Source: an uncultured Burkholderiales bacterium (GTDB lineage Bacteria > Pseudomonadota > Gammaproteobacteria > Burkholderiales > Burkholderiaceae_C). From it: a stretch of 64,000 bases of DNA. Where the stretch lies: contig CAIZHQ010000025.1 of assembly GCA_903932865.1 (NCBI GenBank), positions 1 through 64,000 on the forward strand. Reading direction: 5' to 3'. Under the pieces are notes generated by a model. The model was given only the letters and a program-made list of their open reading frames with translations. It was not told the DNA's origin and did no database searches. The position numbers and the translations under genes were made by a program. Below, piece after piece: positions 18,716 to 26,798 of the stretch (its first letter is position 1; each line of letters opens with the position of its first letter).

Positions 18716-18740
18716 GTCAAAGAACCCCACTGGAGACGAC

Positions 18741-19739
18741 ATGAAATTTTCTGCCCCCGCCTTTGTTCGCACCACACTGGGTGCCATCGCCCTGACTTGG
18801 GGTGCCAGCGCCATGGCGCAGTCCGTGGTGCGCTTTCAGGACTATCCCGGCACCGGCAATTTGATGGTGCGTGTGGCCCAAGAACAAGGCTTTTGCCAGC
18901 AAGCGGGCATTCGCTGCGAACTGAGAACAATCCCCGGAGCGCCGCTCGGCATGCAGACCATGCTCTCCGGTGACATCGAAGTGTTTTTTGGCCCCATCGA
19001 AGTGGCCGCTGCTGCGGTGGCCCGCAAGGCGCCCATCTCCATCATCGCCGCAGGTTTCACCGATCCGATATTTTTCATGGCCGCAGGTGCAAAAACCGAA
19101 TTGGAGACCGAAAAAGAAGGCTATCCCGGCGTGGTCAAGTCCTTCAAGGGCAAGAAAATTGGCGTGACTCAGCGCGGCTCGGGTGCCGAATTTCAAGTCA
19201 TCGACATGCTGGCAGATGTGGGCCTGACTGCGAACGACGTGACCTTTGTGGCCGTGGGCGCGCCCGACACGGCCTTTCCTGCACTCACACGCGGCCAGGT
19301 CGACCTGATCATGACCTTCTCGCCTACCGATGGCATGTGCGAGGTGCTCAAGGCCTGCCGTGTTGTGGTGGATCCCCGCAAAGGTCAAGGACCCAAGAGC
19401 TTGCTGGCCACCCGTGGCGGCTCCGGCACCATGGCGGTGAAGGCCGAGTGGGCAGCGGCCAATCCGCAAACGGTGGCCGCCATCCGAAGGACGCTGGAGT
19501 TGTCGGAGGCGTTCATCGCCAACCCGGCCAACTTCGGCCGCACGCTGGAGATCCTGCGCAAGACCTTTGCCCTGCAATTGCCCAACGCAGAACAGATCGC
19601 CGAAGTGGCGCTGCGCAACACCATCAGCAACTTCAAGGCCCGTGGCACCGTGCCCGCCATGCAGGCGGTGGCCAATGCCATGACCGAAAACAAGCTGTTG
19701 CCCGGCAGAGTAGAAATGGCCCCCGCAGTATTGCCTTGA
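18741..19739 (+). CDS. ABC transporter substrate-binding protein (NMT1/TauA-like), BMC locus
   Basis: The ATG at 18741 follows GGAGACGAC, a good ribosome site, and gives 332 residues with a signal peptide (MKFSAPAFVRTTLGAIALTWG, cleavage near SAMAQS). The mature part is NMT1/NitT/TauT-like: QEQGFCQQAGI, FKGKKIGVTQRGSGAEFQ, LTRGQVDLIMTFSPTDG. It captures a small solute in the periplasm for the following ATPase and permease. It is the first gene of the rightward operon leading into the BMC shell genes, so its ligand is probably the BMC substrate or its precursor. Confidence 0.88.
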   Translation: MKFSAPAFVRTTLGAIALTWGASAMAQSVVRFQDYPGTGNLMVRVAQEQGFCQQAGIRCELRTIPGAPLGMQTMLSGDIEVFFGPIEVAAAAVARKAPISIIAAGFTDPIFFMAAGAKTELETEKEGYPGVVKSFKGKKIGVTQRGSGAEFQVIDMLADVGLTANDVTFVAVGAPDTAFPALTRGQVDLIMTFSPTDGMCEVLKACRVVVDPRKGQGPKSLLATRGGSGTMAVKAEWAAANPQTVAAIRRTLELSEAFIANPANFGRTLEILRKTFALQLPNAEQIAEVALRNTISNFKARGTVPAMQAVANAMTENKLLPGRVEMAPAVLP

Positions 19740-19773
19740 ACTTCGGACATCGCGGTATTTTCAGGAACTCTTC

Positions 19774-20538
19774 ATGATCGACGCACAGCGCATCGACCTG
19801 AGCTTTGACGGCACCAACCTGGTGTTGCAGGGCGTGGACCTGCACGTTAAGGCGGGGGAGTTTGTCGCGCTCGCAGGGCCGAGTGGCTGCGGCAAAACCA
19901 CCTTGCTCAACCTGTGCGCGGGGCTGGTGGATGTGCCTGCAGGTCAGCGGCTGCTGGTCGCGGGCGAACAGCCGGCGCTCGGCAGCCAGGCTGTGGCTTA
20001 CATGTTGGCACGCGACAGCCTGTTTCCCTGGCTCAATGCACTGGACAACGCCGCCTTTGGCCTGAAGGTGCGGGGTGTGCCCATCGCACAGGCCCGGGAA
20101 AGGGCCGCGGTGATGCTCAAGCAGGTGGGGCTGGGCGGCTCCGAATACCACCTGCCCAAAGCCCTGTCTCATGGCATGCGCCAGCGCGTGGCACTGGCGC
20201 GCACCTTTGCCATGCCCTCGCCCCTGTTGCTGATGGACGAGCCCTTTGGGGCATTGGATGCGCAAACCAAGCTGCAGCTGCAAGACCTGCTGCTGCAGCT
20301 TTGCCAAGATGGCAACCGAACGGTGCTGTTTGTGACACACGACTTGTCTGAAGCGGTGGCCCTGGCCGACCGGGTGATGGTGATGTCCTCGCGTCCGGGG
20401 CGCATCGTGGCCGATGTGCAGGTGCCGCTGGCGCGTCCGCGCTCCATCCGTGAGCTGCAAACCAGCGATGACTTCCGCCGCACCTACACCCAAGTCTGGA
20501 AACATCTCGAAGAAGGGTGGGTGCACCATGAAGGCTGA
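19774..20538 (+). CDS. ABC transporter ATPase (TauB/SsuB-like), BMC locus
   Basis: This 254-residue ATPase has Walker A GPSGCGKTTLL, Walker B LLLMDEPFGALD and the H-loop VTHDLSEA. The signature region reads ALSHGMRQRVALAR, with H in place of the usual first G of LSGG; such variation occurs in this subfamily. It follows the binding protein by 34 bases and overlaps the permease start by 11 bases. It powers import of the solute that feeds the locus. Confidence 0.9.
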   Translation: MIDAQRIDLSFDGTNLVLQGVDLHVKAGEFVALAGPSGCGKTTLLNLCAGLVDVPAGQRLLVAGEQPALGSQAVAYMLARDSLFPWLNALDNAAFGLKVRGVPIAQARERAAVMLKQVGLGGSEYHLPKALSHGMRQRVALARTFAMPSPLLLMDEPFGALDAQTKLQLQDLLLQLCQDGNRTVLFVTHDLSEAVALADRVMVMSSRPGRIVADVQVPLARPRSIRELQTSDDFRRTYTQVWKHLEEGWVHHEG

Positions 20539-21283
20539 AACACTTCGCACGCTGGCGCAACATGTGCTGTTTGTCTGCGTGTTTCTGGGTCTGTGGGAGT
20601 GGGGTGCCCGAGCCGGTTGGGTGGACCCGAGTTTCATGGGCAGCCCACTTGGCATCATCACGTTCACGCTGGAAAACCTTGCCAACGCCCGCTTGTGGGG
20701 CGATTTGGGCTACACGCTGCTGGCCGTGTTCGCGTCTTTTGTCATTGGCTCGGTCGCCGCCATGGTCACGGGCCTGGCCTTTGTCACCTGGCCCAAGTTC
20801 GAGGCTTTTTGCGACCCCTACATTTCGGCCTTCAATGTGCTGCCGCGCATCGCCCTGGTGCCCTTGTTCATTTTGTGGTTTGGCTTAGGCGTCGGCTCCA
20901 AGATCGCGCTGGGGGTTTCGCTGACCTTCTTCATCGTGCTGTCCAGCACGGTGGCGGGTATTCGGGGCGTCAGCCAAGACCATGTGACGCTCACCCGCAC
21001 CCTGGGTGCCAGCAGTCGGCAGATGTTTTTCTCAGTCACCTTGCCGGGCGCTGTTCCTGTGCTTTTCTCGGGGTTGCGCCTGGGCGTGATCTACGCCTTG
21101 CTGGGCGTGGTGGGCGCAGAAGTCATTGCTTCCGAACGCGGCCTCGGGCAGCAACTGGCTTATCTGGGATCCACATTCAACGTCAACGGCGTGTGGTCGC
21201 TGCTGTTTGATTTGGCACTCATCGGGGTGCTGATCATGAAGCTGATGAACTGGATCGAACGCCGCTTGCTGCACTGGCAATGA
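20528..21283 (+). CDS. ABC transporter permease (TauC/SsuC-like), BMC locus
   Basis: The start MKAETLRTLAQHVLFVCVFL at 20528 gives 251 residues; the longer track start lies within the ATPase gene. There are about six membrane segments. The cytoplasmic docking loop TLGASSRQMFFSVTLPGAVP is visible. It forms the membrane channel of the ABC importer together with the upstream ATPase and binding protein. Confidence 0.9.
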   Translation: MKAETLRTLAQHVLFVCVFLGLWEWGARAGWVDPSFMGSPLGIITFTLENLANARLWGDLGYTLLAVFASFVIGSVAAMVTGLAFVTWPKFEAFCDPYISAFNVLPRIALVPLFILWFGLGVGSKIALGVSLTFFIVLSSTVAGIRGVSQDHVTLTRTLGASSRQMFFSVTLPGAVPVLFSGLRLGVIYALLGVVGAEVIASERGLGQQLAYLGSTFNVNGVWSLLFDLALIGVLIMKLMNWIERRLLHWQ

Positions 21284-21317
21284 ATTCAGTGTGCCAAAAA
21301 AAATTTAGGAGAGAAAA

Positions 21318-22367
21318 ATGAAATTTCGCCACATCCAGGTGGACCCGATGACGCCCACCATCGGCGGCATGATCAGCGGCGTTGACCTGAACACCACCCG
21401 TTCCGAAGACGTTTACGAAGAGATCAAGCAAGCGCTGTGGCAACACGGCGTGGTGTTTTTCCGCAAACAGGCTTTGAAGCCCGAGGCCTACATTCGCTTG
21501 GGGGCCAATTTTGGTGAAATGGAGCAACACGAGTTCTTCCCGCACATCGAAGGGCATCCGCAAATCCAGTTGATCTCCAACCAGGGCCACGAAGCCCCTG
21601 AGACCGATCGCTGGCACACCGACGTGACCTTCCGCAAGAAACCCAACATGGTATCCATCTTGCGCATCACCGATCTGCCCCCGTCGGGGGGTGACACGAT
21701 GTGGATGCACGGTGGCGCTGCGTATGACGCGCTCAACCCTGGCATGCAACAGATGCTGGAGGGCCTGCAGGCCGACCACGATTTGCCTTGGCACTTTCGC
21801 CGCATCAACGCCAACGAACGTCTGGCACAGCGTGCCTCGGCCAAGAGCGGCATGATGGTGCAGGCCAGTGCACAAGAGTGCAAGATGATCGAGAACACCC
21901 CCACGGTGACGCACCCGGCCGTGATCACCCACCCCTACAACGGCCGCAAGATTTTGTTCGTCAACTCGATCTGGACCAAGCGCTTGCTGGGGATGCACAT
22001 GGACCTGTCCGAGGCGGTGCTGAACATGCTGTATGAGTGGGTCAAAAAGCCCGAATTCATGGTGCGCTTTCGCTGGGAAAAAGACTCGCTGGCCATGTGG
22101 GACAACTGCGCCACGCAGCACTATGCGGTGTTTGACTACGCGCCGCACTACCGCGCAGGCCAGCGCATGACCTGCGGCAGCTTTGTGCCCACGCTCAACC
22201 CCGGTGCTGCCGCCCCGGCAGGGCAGCCTTCGGTGATGCGCCAGTTGCTGGACACCACCCGCATGCAAGCGGCCAGCCCGCGTGAGCAACAAGCGGTGGA
22301 AGCCATCTTCAGCGCCCTCGAAAGCGTGGACCTGAACGCGGTGGCCAGTGCCGCCCAGCGACGTTGA
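21318..22367 (+). CDS. TauD/TfdA-family Fe(II)/2-oxoglutarate dioxygenase, BMC locus
   Basis: A TTTAGGAGAG ribosome site precedes the ATG; the protein has 349 residues. Colinear similarity to E. coli TauD is visible by eye: IGGMISGVDL, WHTDVTF (Fe ligands His and Asp), LPPSGGDTMWM, HPAVITHP, LFVN and WDNCATQHYAVFDY (third Fe ligand His). In PHYRAGQR the two arginines fall where TauD has Arg266 (2-oxoglutarate) and Arg270 (sulfonate). A His matching TauD His70 is present, but residues around the taurine amine pocket differ (Asn95 to Thr, Ser158 to His). It probably hydroxylates an anionic substrate so that it breaks down to an aldehyde, with sulfite as second product if it is a sulfonate. About 50 extra C-terminal residues end in a helix. 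Confidence 0.88.
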   Translation: MKFRHIQVDPMTPTIGGMISGVDLNTTRSEDVYEEIKQALWQHGVVFFRKQALKPEAYIRLGANFGEMEQHEFFPHIEGHPQIQLISNQGHEAPETDRWHTDVTFRKKPNMVSILRITDLPPSGGDTMWMHGGAAYDALNPGMQQMLEGLQADHDLPWHFRRINANERLAQRASAKSGMMVQASAQECKMIENTPTVTHPAVITHPYNGRKILFVNSIWTKRLLGMHMDLSEAVLNMLYEWVKKPEFMVRFRWEKDSLAMWDNCATQHYAVFDYAPHYRAGQRMTCGSFVPTLNPGAAAPAGQPSVMRQLLDTTRMQAASPREQQAVEAIFSALESVDLNAVASAAQRR

Positions 22368-22385
22368 ACCCCCGCTGAACCCGGA

Positions 22386-23891
22386 ATGCAAGCCCTCATG
22401 AGTTCCAGCAACCCCATCGATCTGGCCGACCACGACCTGGCCGCTTTGCAGGAGGCCCGCGACTTGCTGGGCCGCGCCCGGCAAGCCGCTGCCACGCTGG
22501 CGCTGTGGACGCCCGAAGAGGGTAAACGTGTGGCCAAAGCAGTGGCCGCCGCCTTGCTGCCGCGCGCCGAGTTTTATGCCGAATGGGCTGTGCGCGAAAG
22601 CCGCATCGGCAAAGTGGCCGACAAGATCGCCAAGAACCAGATTGCTTGCACCCTCACGCCCACGGCTTGGGACAACGTGGCGCTGGGCGGTGTGCGCCGC
22701 AACGATGCATTGCGCATCGTCGAAATCGGCCGCCCTGCGGGGGTGGTGGTGGGTTTATCCAACTCCACCTCGCCGGTGGCCACCATCATCTTCAAGACCA
22801 TCATGTGCCTGATGACGCGCAACGCGCTGGTCATCTCGCCGCACCCGGTGGCGCTGGGTTGCTGCACCGCCGTGACGCAAGAATTGCAAGCGGCCATCGA
22901 AGCCGCAGGTGGTCCGGTCCATGCGGTACAAATTCTGACGCGCCCCACGGTCGAGGCCACTGGCGCCCTCATGCGCGACAGCCGCACTGACGTGATTTTG
23001 GCCACGGGTGGCACGCCCATGGTGCGCGCCGCTTATGGCTCGGGCAACCCCGCCATTGGCGTGGGTTCGGGCAATGTGCCGATTTATGTGGACGCCAGCG
23101 CCGACATCGAGGCGGCTGCCGCCCAGATTGTCAACGCCAAGAATTTCGACCACGGCAGCCCCTGCTCAGCCCCTTCGGTGCTGATGCTGCACGCCAGCAT
23201 CGCCGCGCAGATGCAGCAAGCATTGGCCCGACAGGGTGCGCATGTGTGCACCGACGCAGAGGCACTGCAAATTCAAAACCACGCCTTTCCTGGTGGCAAG
23301 TTCAACGGCAAAGTGGTGGGCCGCCCGGCATTTGAGATTGCCCATGCCGCCGGTGTACAGGTGCCGGTCGATTGTCAGGCGCTGGTCTGCCCCATCGCCC
23401 AGCCGCAAGCGGGCCATGTGTTGCTGAAAGAAAAGCTCTCGCCCATCTTGGGCTGCGTGGTGGTGCCGGGCATGGACCAGGCCATTGAGATGGCGCGCCT
23501 GATGCTGCAGCACAGCGGCGCAGGCCACACCTCGGGCATCCACACCGCCAACGCTGAGCAAGCGGTGGTCTGGGGTGCGGCACTCGACTATTACCGCGTG
23601 GTCGTGAACGGCTCCACGGTGCACGACAGCACCGGCGCCAACACTGGCTTGCCCTACACCTTCACCATCGGCACCGGTTACGCGGGCAAAAGCTCGGTGG
23701 ACTGCAACGTCGGGCCCGAGCTGCTGGTCAACTGGAAGCGCGTGGCCTTTCCGCTGCCGGGTGGCTGGGCTGGGGCCATGGCTTCGGGCGCGGCTTTGCC
23801 CGCCAGCCCAGGCACCACATCCACCCTCACGCCTGAACTCCAGGCCACCGTCCTGCGCATCGTGCAGGAAGAACTCGAACACCTTCGCTGA
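22386..23891 (+). CDS. CoA-acylating aldehyde dehydrogenase with encapsulation-like tail
   Basis: This 501-residue protein belongs to the EutE/PduP/SauS branch of aldehyde dehydrogenases. Seen are TPTAWDNVALGGV, GRPAGVVVGLSNSTSPVATI, SGNVPIYVD, the probable nucleophile cysteine in DHGSPCSAPSV, and GAGHTSGIHT. It should oxidise an aldehyde to acyl-CoA with NAD(P)+ and CoA. After a Gly/Ala/Pro-rich linker (GASGAALPASPGT-like) the C-terminus forms a short amphipathic helix, LTPELQATVLRIVQEELEHL. That is the architecture of BMC encapsulation peptides. It is the core enzyme expected inside the shell. Start ATGs at 22386 or 22398 are both possible. Confidence 0.88.
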   Translation: MQALMSSSNPIDLADHDLAALQEARDLLGRARQAAATLALWTPEEGKRVAKAVAAALLPRAEFYAEWAVRESRIGKVADKIAKNQIACTLTPTAWDNVALGGVRRNDALRIVEIGRPAGVVVGLSNSTSPVATIIFKTIMCLMTRNALVISPHPVALGCCTAVTQELQAAIEAAGGPVHAVQILTRPTVEATGALMRDSRTDVILATGGTPMVRAAYGSGNPAIGVGSGNVPIYVDASADIEAAAAQIVNAKNFDHGSPCSAPSVLMLHASIAAQMQQALARQGAHVCTDAEALQIQNHAFPGGKFNGKVVGRPAFEIAHAAGVQVPVDCQALVCPIAQPQAGHVLLKEKLSPILGCVVVPGMDQAIEMARLMLQHSGAGHTSGIHTANAEQAVVWGAALDYYRVVVNGSTVHDSTGANTGLPYTFTIGTGYAGKSSVDCNVGPELLVNWKRVAFPLPGGWAGAMASGAALPASPGTTSTLTPELQATVLRIVQEELEHLR

Positions 23892-23900
23892 AAGCCCGAT

Positions 23901-24515
23901 ATGTCCACTTTGCGCAGCTACATTTTTCTGGACCGCTTGCAGCCACAGCTCATGTGTTTGCTCGGCTCCACAGCCCGTGGTTTTCTGCCGCGCCACAACG
24001 ACGCGGCCATGGTCATCGAAGTGGCCCCCGGCATGGACATCGAGTGGTTGACCGACATCGCGCTCAAGCACGACGATGTCAAGCCCGGCAACCTGGTGGT
24101 CGAGCGGCAGTTCGGTTATTTGGAATTTCACGGCCAGTCTTCCTCGTCGGTCAAGTCGGCGGGCGCGGCCGTTTTGGATGCCATGGGTGTCAGCGAGAAA
24201 AGCGTGCTCAAGCCCGAAATTCTGGCCTCCAAGGTGATTGACCGGGTCGACGGTTACCACGCGTTTTTGATCAACCGCAGCAAGGCCGGCAGCATGCTCT
24301 TGCCCGGCGAGTCGCTCTACATCATGGAGATGACCACCTCGTCTTATGCGCTGCTGGTGGCAAACGAAGCTGAAAAAGCGGCGAACGTCAAGTTGGTGGA
24401 TTGCCGTTTCATGGGCCCTGCCGGGCGGCTGTACCTGTCGGGCACACCGTCTGATGTCCGCACTGCCGCTGAGGTGGCCGAGGCCGTGATCCGCGATGCC
24501 GCAGGTGCCGCATGA
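23901..24515 (+). CDS. BMC-T tandem-domain shell protein 1
   Basis: This 204-residue protein has two successive BMC folds. The first spans about residues 35-100 (MVIEVAPGMDIEWLTDIALK, PGNLVVERQFGYLEFHG). The second spans about 125-200 (GESLYIMEMTTSSYALLVANEAEKAANVKLV, GRLYLSGTPSDV). Such proteins form pseudohexameric trimers in BMC shells, often with a larger pore. It starts nine bases after the dehydrogenase stop and overlaps the next gene by four bases (ATGA). It is homologous to the second BMC-T at 26133. Strand order looks like the permuted EutL/CsoS1D type, but that needs a structure prediction. Confidence 0.88.
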   Translation: MSTLRSYIFLDRLQPQLMCLLGSTARGFLPRHNDAAMVIEVAPGMDIEWLTDIALKHDDVKPGNLVVERQFGYLEFHGQSSSSVKSAGAAVLDAMGVSEKSVLKPEILASKVIDRVDGYHAFLINRSKAGSMLLPGESLYIMEMTTSSYALLVANEAEKAANVKLVDCRFMGPAGRLYLSGTPSDVRTAAEVAEAVIRDAAGAA

Positions 24516-25471
24516 GCACAGATGCTTTGCGCGAACAAATTCGGGCGCAGGTGCGCACGGCTTTGAGCGGCAGCAAAGCCGCGGGCGCAGACACATCGGT
24601 GGCATCGGTGACCGCGCTGATGCAGCGCTTTGAAGCCGGTTATGCCGCTGTGAATGCCGAAGCGATCGTGGCCTGCTTTGCCCCCGATGTGGTGTGGACC
24701 TTGCCCGATTCGCGTGTGCTCCGTGGCCGCGCGGCATGCCTGGCGTTCTTGAAGGAACGCTTTGCCAGCCCCGCAGGCCCCCAATTTTCGGATTCGCACT
24801 TGAATGTGCTGGGCCAGACGGTGGTGCAAAACTACAAAGTGAGCGTGCCCCTGCCCGGTGGCAAGGCGCTCACGCTGGACGGCACCGACGTGTACCAAAT
24901 TCGCGATGGCCTGATCGCCGTCAAAGACGCTTATTGGAAGCAGATTGGCGCGCCCAAGCCTGCAACAGCGGCAACGGCTGCTGCGCCAGCGACTGCGCCT
25001 CAGGGCGTGGTGGTGCCCTTGCGTGTGGGCACTGCGGCACAGGTACAGGCCCTGACCGATTTGTTCAAGCGTTTGGCCGCCAGCCCGGCACTGCTGCAAG
25101 CGGCGCAATCGGGCCTGCTGCGTTTTGACATGCGGGTGGACGAGGCTGCGGTCAAGGCGGTGGCCGCTGCTGGGCCTGCTGCACCCGTGACGTCGGCCAT
25201 GGCCTCCACCACAGCCACCGACCCGGCGGCCTGCTGTTCGTCGTGCAAAGCAGGCAAGGCCTGCGAGTGCAAGGGCGACACCTGCGCGCTGCACGATCAC
25301 CCAGCTGAAGACATACCCGAACTCAAGGGCGTGATCGGCGAAAAACTGCTCAAAACCTTGCCGCCGAGCGTCAAAACCGTTCGGCTGCACCCCAAGGCGG
25401 TCATGACCCCCTTGGGCAAAGAAGCCCTGCGCAAGCGCGGCATCACCATTGACCGAGGAACTACACCATGA
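24512..25471 (+). CDS. NTF2/SnoaL-like domain fusion with Cys-rich segment, BMC-associated
   Basis: This 319-residue protein is modular. Residues 1-18 (MSTDALREQIRAQVRTAL) form an amphipathic helix followed by a Ser/Gly/Ala linker, like an N-terminal encapsulation peptide. Residues about 30-150 look like an NTF2/SnoaL cone fold (YAAVNAEAIVACFAPDVVWTLPD, LDGTDVYQIRDGLIAVKDAYW). After Ala/Pro linkers comes a cysteine cluster (CCSSCKAGKACECKGDTC) that could bind metal or an Fe-S cluster. The C-terminal piece HPKAVMTPLGKEALRKRGI resembles a short motif seen in some BMC proteins such as EutT. It is coupled on both sides by four-base overlaps to BMC-T and BMC-P. I do not know a described protein with this layout; the enzymatic role is unknown. 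Confidence 0.75.
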   Translation: MSTDALREQIRAQVRTALSGSKAAGADTSVASVTALMQRFEAGYAAVNAEAIVACFAPDVVWTLPDSRVLRGRAACLAFLKERFASPAGPQFSDSHLNVLGQTVVQNYKVSVPLPGGKALTLDGTDVYQIRDGLIAVKDAYWKQIGAPKPATAATAAAPATAPQGVVVPLRVGTAAQVQALTDLFKRLAASPALLQAAQSGLLRFDMRVDEAAVKAVAAAGPAAPVTSAMASTTATDPAACCSSCKAGKACECKGDTCALHDHPAEDIPELKGVIGEKLLKTLPPSVKTVRLHPKAVMTPLGKEALRKRGITIDRGTTP

Positions 25472-25737
25472 AAACAGGAACCGTGATCGGCCGCATCGTG
25501 GCCAGCAAACGTCTGCCCGAGTTGCCCGCGGGCGCCTTGCTGGAGGTGCAGCTGGACTACCCCAAGGACGTGGTGGTCTGCTACGACCCCATGGGCTGCG
25601 GCATTGGCGAGCGCGTGATGATCACCATTGGCGCACCTGCGGCCTGGTGGTTCGCCCCGGCCCACCCGCGTGTGGTGGCCGATGCACTCATCATCGCCTC
25701 GCTCGACAACTACGACACCCCAACGCCGATGCGTTGA
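25468..25737 (+). CDS. BMC-P vertex protein (EutN/CcmL family)
   Basis: This 89-residue protein has the EutN/CcmL fold pattern: TGTVIGRIVASKRLPEL, GALLEVQLDY, DPMGCGIGERVMITIGAPAAW, and ADALIIASLD. Pentamers of this family close the 12 vertices of the polyhedral shell. It overlaps the preceding gene by four bases. Its presence with BMC-H and BMC-T means the locus encodes all three shell classes needed for a closed compartment. Confidence 0.92.
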   Translation: MKTGTVIGRIVASKRLPELPAGALLEVQLDYPKDVVVCYDPMGCGIGERVMITIGAPAAWWFAPAHPRVVADALIIASLDNYDTPTPMR

Positions 25738-25830
25738 CCTCATGACGGCCCATGCGTTGAAACTTTTCCCTTCACCCTTTCCCTCAACCCCTTTCATCAA
25801 CCCTTTTTTTAACCCCTCAAGGAGACTCTC
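25738..25830 (+). promoter_or_regulatory. Pyrimidine-rich leader before the BMC-H gene
   Basis: The 93-base gap contains repeated C/T runs (CCCTTTCCCTCAACCCCTTT, then CCCTTTTTTT) and ends in AAGGAGACTCTC before ATG, a strong ribosome site. This is the only sizeable gap inside the shell-gene cluster. It may raise expression of the most abundant shell protein by an internal promoter, processing or strong initiation. Confidence 0.4.
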
Positions 25831-26103
25831 ATGTCACAAGCCATCGGAATGATCGAAACCAAAGGTTATGTTGCTGCTTTCGCGGCCGCTGACGCCATGG
25901 TCAAAGCCGCCAACGTCAACATCGTTGGCAAAAAAGAAGTCGGTGGCGGCCTGGTCGCCATCATCGTTTCGGGCGACGTGGGTGCCGTCAAGGCTGCCAC
26001 CGAAGCCGGTGCAGAAGCCGCAGGCGCGATCGGTGAAGTGGTGTCTTGCCACGTCATCCCACGTCCACACGCTGACGTGACCAAAGCCTTTGACGGCAAG
26101 TGA
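25831..26103 (+). CDS. BMC-H hexameric shell protein
   Basis: This 90-residue single-domain BMC protein matches PduA/CcmK throughout: [51 protein letters not shown], and SCHVIPRPH. Hexamers of this type tile the facets of the shell and line substrate pores. It has the best ribosome site of the locus (AAGGAG), fitting its expected high copy number. Confidence 0.96.
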   Translation: MSQAIGMIETKGYVAAFAAADAMVKAANVNIVGKKEVGGGLVAIIVSGDVGAVKAATEAGAEAAGAIGEVVSCHVIPRPHADVTKAFDGK

Positions 26104-26132
26104 TCGCAGGCTGTTGCAGATAAGGAGGCCGC

Positions 26133-26798
26133 ATGGCCACAACTAAAAAAACCGCAGCGCCTGCCAAGCCGGCCGCTGAGCTTCGGGTTTACCTGACGCT
26201 CACCGACCTGCAGCCCCAGTTCTCCTCGTGGATGAGTTCGCCTCTGGGTGCACGCGGCTACGTGGCGATGCAAGGCACCCACGCGCTGCTGGTGGAGATC
26301 GCCCCCGGGCTGTCCATCCAGCGCGTGATTGACTTGGCTCTGAAGGCCGAGCCCACGCTGGAGCCGGGCATTTTGGCGGTCGAGCGGCAGTTTGGCGTGC
26401 TGGAGTTGCACAGCAACGACGGCGCGGCGCTCAAGCGTGCCGGCCAGGTCATCCTGGACTGGATGGGGGCCAAGGCCGAAGACCAGTTGCGCCCGCATCT
26501 GCTGTACAGCGACATTCTGGAAAACGTGACCGATCAGCACGCCGTGCTGATGAACCGCACGCGCCAAGCCAGCATGGTGCTGCCCGGCGACCACATGTTG
26601 CTGATGGAAGTGGCCCCGGCCCTGTTTGGCGCCCACATCGCCAACGAAGCCGAGAAAGTTGCCCCCGACCTCACCTTGGTCGAGTGCAGCATGATCGGGG
26701 CCAGCGGCCGCATGTACCTCACAGGCAGCATGGCCTCGCTCGAAAAAGCCAAGGCGCATGTGGAGCAACTGCTGTCGGAGATCCCCGGACGCGGTTGA
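26133..26798 (+). CDS. BMC-T tandem-domain shell protein 2
   Basis: This 221-residue protein is a paralogue of the product of 23901. Matching segments are LLVEIAPGLSIQRVIDLALK, GILAVERQFGVLELH, MVLPGDHMLLMEVAPALFGAHIANEAEKVA and GRMYLTGSMASLEKA. An extra Lys/Ala/Pro-rich N-terminus (MATTKKTAAPAKPAAE) is absent from the first. Two BMC-T paralogues may form mixed or differently gated trimers. It follows BMC-H by 29 bases with a GGAGG ribosome site. Confidence 0.88.
   Translation: MATTKKTAAPAKPAAELRVYLTLTDLQPQFSSWMSSPLGARGYVAMQGTHALLVEIAPGLSIQRVIDLALKAEPTLEPGILAVERQFGVLELHSNDGAALKRAGQVILDWMGAKAEDQLRPHLLYSDILENVTDQHAVLMNRTRQASMVLPGDHMLLMEVAPALFGAHIANEAEKVAPDLTLVECSMIGASGRMYLTGSMASLEKAKAHVEQLLSEIPGRG

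Noticed and set aside
20161-20210. ATPase of the BMC locus as inactive because LSGG reads SHGM
   Set aside because: Walker A, Walker B and the H-loop are intact and this position varies in related importers, so inactivity is not supported.
21234-22484. 416-residue ORF opposite the TauD-family gene
   Set aside because: Antisense shadow; the plus-strand gene has all catalytic motifs.
23166-24737. 523-residue ORF opposite the dehydrogenase and BMC-T genes
   Set aside because: It spans two real genes and their junction on the other strand; shadow of codon bias.
25738-25830. Possible short tandem repeat or CRISPR-like array in the C/T-rich gap
   Set aside because: The repeated CCCTTT-like words are short and irregular, with no constant spacer length.
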